Source: Oceanospirillaceae bacterium UBA1126 (GTDB lineage Bacteria; Pseudomonadota; Gammaproteobacteria; Pseudomonadales; Balneatricaceae). Taken from it: a stretch of 35,382 nucleotides of DNA. Of the stretch, positions 33,866 to 35,382 are shown one piece after another. The translations under genes were made by a program, and so were the position numbers. The stretch lies in NCBI GenBank assembly GCA_002312935.1, contig DCAT01000192.1, positions 1 to 35,382 of the forward strand, given 5' to 3'. The notes below the pieces were generated by a model. That model did no database searches and was not told where the DNA came from. It was given only the letters and a program-made list of their open reading frames with translations. The stretch's first letter is position 1; each line of letters starts with the position of its first letter.

Positions 33866-34909
33866 ATGACTACAACTAACTCTTTTGCTGAACAATTGCT
33901 CACATGGTTCGACCAACACGGCCGCAAACACCTGCCTTGGCAAAAAAACCGCACTGGTTATCGGGTGTGGGTGTCTGAGATTATGTTACAGCAGACCCAA
34001 GTCATCACGGTTATCCCCTACTTTGAACGTTTTATGGAGCGATTCCCCACAGTAAAAGACTTGGCCCAAGCCCAAAGTGATGACGTACTTAGCCTTTGGA
34101 CAGGGCTGGGTTATTACAGCCGGGCGCGTAACCTGCATGCCAGTGCCATAGCTATTACTGAGCAACACCAAGGTAATGTGCCAGCAGACCTAGACGCCCT
34201 TATAGCGCTCAAGGGTATCGGCAGATCTACCGCAGGTGCCATTATTAGCCAGGCCTTTAACAACCCAGGGGTTATATTAGACGGCAACGTAAAGCGCCTA
34301 CTCACTCGTTTATACGCCATAGAGGGATGGCCTGGCCAAAGTCACTTAGATAAACAACTGTGGCAAATAGCCACAGACCTAATGCCAACCCAACGCAACG
34401 CCGATTACACTCAAGCCATCATGGACATAGGCGCCACCATCTGCAAACCCAAGCAGCCTTTGTGTGTGGCCTGCCCCATGCAAGAGGGCTGCCATGCGTT
34501 AGCACAAGACAAAGTGGCCTCTATTCCTACACCTAAGCCTAAAAAGGTATTACCTCACAAAACTATTAGTGTGTTATTGCTTAAAACACAGCAAGGCCAA
34601 ACTCTGCTAGAACAGCGGCCCAGCACAGGCATTTGGGGTGGGCTTTGGAGCCTGCCAGAATTTGTAGACCTTAAGGCACTGCAAACCCAGCTTGCCTTAA
34701 ATGGTTTACCCACAAACACTAGCCCTATTACACCTATTAAACACATATTCAGCCACTACAAGCTTACTATAGAGCCTCACCTTTTAGTGCTAGATAATGC
34801 CTCAAAAAAAGTTTCAGAAAAGAATAAAAGTCAGTGGTACGATCCACAACAACTGCATACAATAGGGTTAGCTACTCCGATCAAAAAACTACTCGAGAAA
34901 ACCCAATGA
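33866..34909 (+). CDS. mutY: A/G-specific adenine glycosylase MutY
   Basis: Base-excision repair enzyme removing adenine mispaired with 8-oxoguanine. The 347-residue protein has the catalytic Glu (E38 in VSEIMLQQTQV), a helix-hairpin-helix at ALKGIGRSTAGAI near 114-126, the catalytic Asp D139 in VILDGNVKR, the [4Fe-4S] cysteines C193, C200, C203 and C209 (spacing 6-2-5), and a C-terminal MutT-like domain. I start at the ATG, because the N-terminus then aligns with E. coli MutY; an upstream TTG adds eight residues. It overlaps yggX by three bases (ATGA), a conserved pair. Confidence 0.96.
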   Translation: MTTTNSFAEQLLTWFDQHGRKHLPWQKNRTGYRVWVSEIMLQQTQVITVIPYFERFMERFPTVKDLAQAQSDDVLSLWTGLGYYSRARNLHASAIAITEQHQGNVPADLDALIALKGIGRSTAGAIISQAFNNPGVILDGNVKRLLTRLYAIEGWPGQSHLDKQLWQIATDLMPTQRNADYTQAIMDIGATICKPKQPLCVACPMQEGCHALAQDKVASIPTPKPKKVLPHKTISVLLLKTQQGQTLLEQRPSTGIWGGLWSLPEFVDLKALQTQLALNGLPTNTSPITPIKHIFSHYKLTIEPHLLVLDNASKKVSEKNKSQWYDPQQLHTIGLATPIKKLLEKTQ

Positions 34910-35181
34910 CCCGCACCGTTTTTTGCACCAAGTATAAAGCCGACATGGAAGCTATGGATCGCCCACCTTACCCAGGCGCTAAAGGCCAAAAGCTATTTGA
35001 AACCTTGTCTAAACAGGCATGGCAAGACTGGCTGGCACACCAAACCATGCTCATTAACGAAAAGCACTTAAACATGATGGATCCAGAAAGCCGCGCTTAC
35101 TTGCAAGGCGAACTGGATAAATTTGCCTCTGGTGATCATTACGACCAAGCGGAAGGCTATGTTCCACCTTCAGGTGACTAA
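34906..35181 (+). CDS. yggX: Fe(II) trafficking / oxidative damage protection protein YggX
   Basis: Small cytoplasmic protein linked to protection of iron-sulfur clusters and iron handling. The 91-residue product starts MTRTVFCTKYK, with the conserved Cys7, then the PPYPGAKGQK segment and WQDWLAHQTMLINEKHLNM, all diagnostic. The ATG is in the ATGA overlap with the mutY stop. Longer in-frame readings upstream lie inside mutY and are rejected. Coupling to mutY, an iron-sulfur repair enzyme, is conserved in gammaproteobacteria. Confidence 0.96.
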   Translation: MTRTVFCTKYKADMEAMDRPPYPGAKGQKLFETLSKQAWQDWLAHQTMLINEKHLNMMDPESRAYLQGELDKFASGDHYDQAEGYVPPSGD

Positions 35182-35227
35182 AACGCCACAAGAATAAAGA
35201 AAATAACCAAATTTCAGCAACTTATTG

Positions 35228-35256
35228 TTGACAGGAAAATTCAAAACGGGTTTAAT
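35228..35256 (+). promoter_or_regulatory. strong sigma-70 promoter of tRNA-Phe
   Basis: TTGACA (35228-35233), a 17-base spacer and TTTAAT (35251-35256), followed by a GC-rich discriminator (ACGGCCC), a feature of stringently controlled stable-RNA promoters. The start would lie about 55 bases ahead of the tRNA. Confidence 0.75.
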
Positions 35257-35317
35257 ACGGCCCTCTTCTTGGTCGCTCAACAGCGTGCAACCAGCACAGA
35301 AGAAAGCACACAGTATA

Positions 35318-35382
35318 GCCCGGATAGCTCAGTCGGTAGAGCAGAGGATTGAAAATCCTCGTGTCGGCGGTTCGATTCCGTC
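35318..35382 (+). tRNA. tRNA-Phe (GAA), cut by the window end
   Basis: The first 65 bases of tRNA-Phe are present: acceptor start GCCCGGA, D-arm with AGCTCAGTCGGTAGAGC, anticodon stem-loop with GAA at 35351-35353 (position 34 counting from the first base), and the T-arm GGTTCGATTCC. The rest of the acceptor stem lies beyond the window. Confidence 0.95.

Noticed and set aside
1..35382. Mobile elements, CRISPR arrays, toxin-antitoxin pairs or defence systems
   Set aside because: No transposase, integrase, direct-repeat array or paired small toxin genes were found; every sizeable frame belongs to a core housekeeping family in a conserved order.

Overview
The window reads as an ordinary, densely packed piece of a gammaproteobacterial chromosome. 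Moderate base composition, a histidinol-phosphatase-free HisB, a polyhydroxyalkanoic-acid-system protein next to hslVU, and ctpA inserted between envC and the yibQ-type gene all suggest a marine or aquatic lineage near Cellvibrionales/Pseudomonadales. That placement is inferred from gene order and protein content only. I found no insertion sequence, prophage, integron, CRISPR array or defence island.

Layout, left to right. Positions 1-4017: cell division and heat shock, ftsY-ftsE-ftsX then rpoH. 4077-9755: a tesA-type esterase divergent from a ybbA-ybbP ABC exporter pair, then a SulP anion transporter. 9842-14965: rpmE (minus), priA, argS and an FtsN-like SPOR protein. 15081-17941: hslV-hslU, a PHA-system protein, a gap with an orphan terminator, and a small lipoprotein. 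18060-24260: typA (minus) divergent from the nitrogen regulon glnA-glnL-glnG. 24374-26112: trmL facing the yibN-grxC-secB operon. 26250-30928: gpmI-envC-ctpA-yibQ. 30902-33707: hisB-hisH-hisA-hisF (minus). 33866-35382: mutY-yggX and a tRNA-Phe cut by the window end.

Several genes are functionally linked. FtsEX and EnvC are partners in septal peptidoglycan splitting, and the FtsN-like protein belongs to the same process. RpoH is encoded here, and a near-perfect sigma-32 promoter sits ahead of hslVU. NtrB/NtrC are encoded here, and two NtrC-type operators plus a sigma-54 promoter flank glnA.

No new multi-gene system is evident. What deserves a second look is regulatory: a long dyad covering the sulP translation start, a perfect 16-bp palindrome between tesA and ybbA, an orphan intrinsic terminator with a possible small transcript near 17.4-17.55 kb, and the NtrC site just ahead of glnL.
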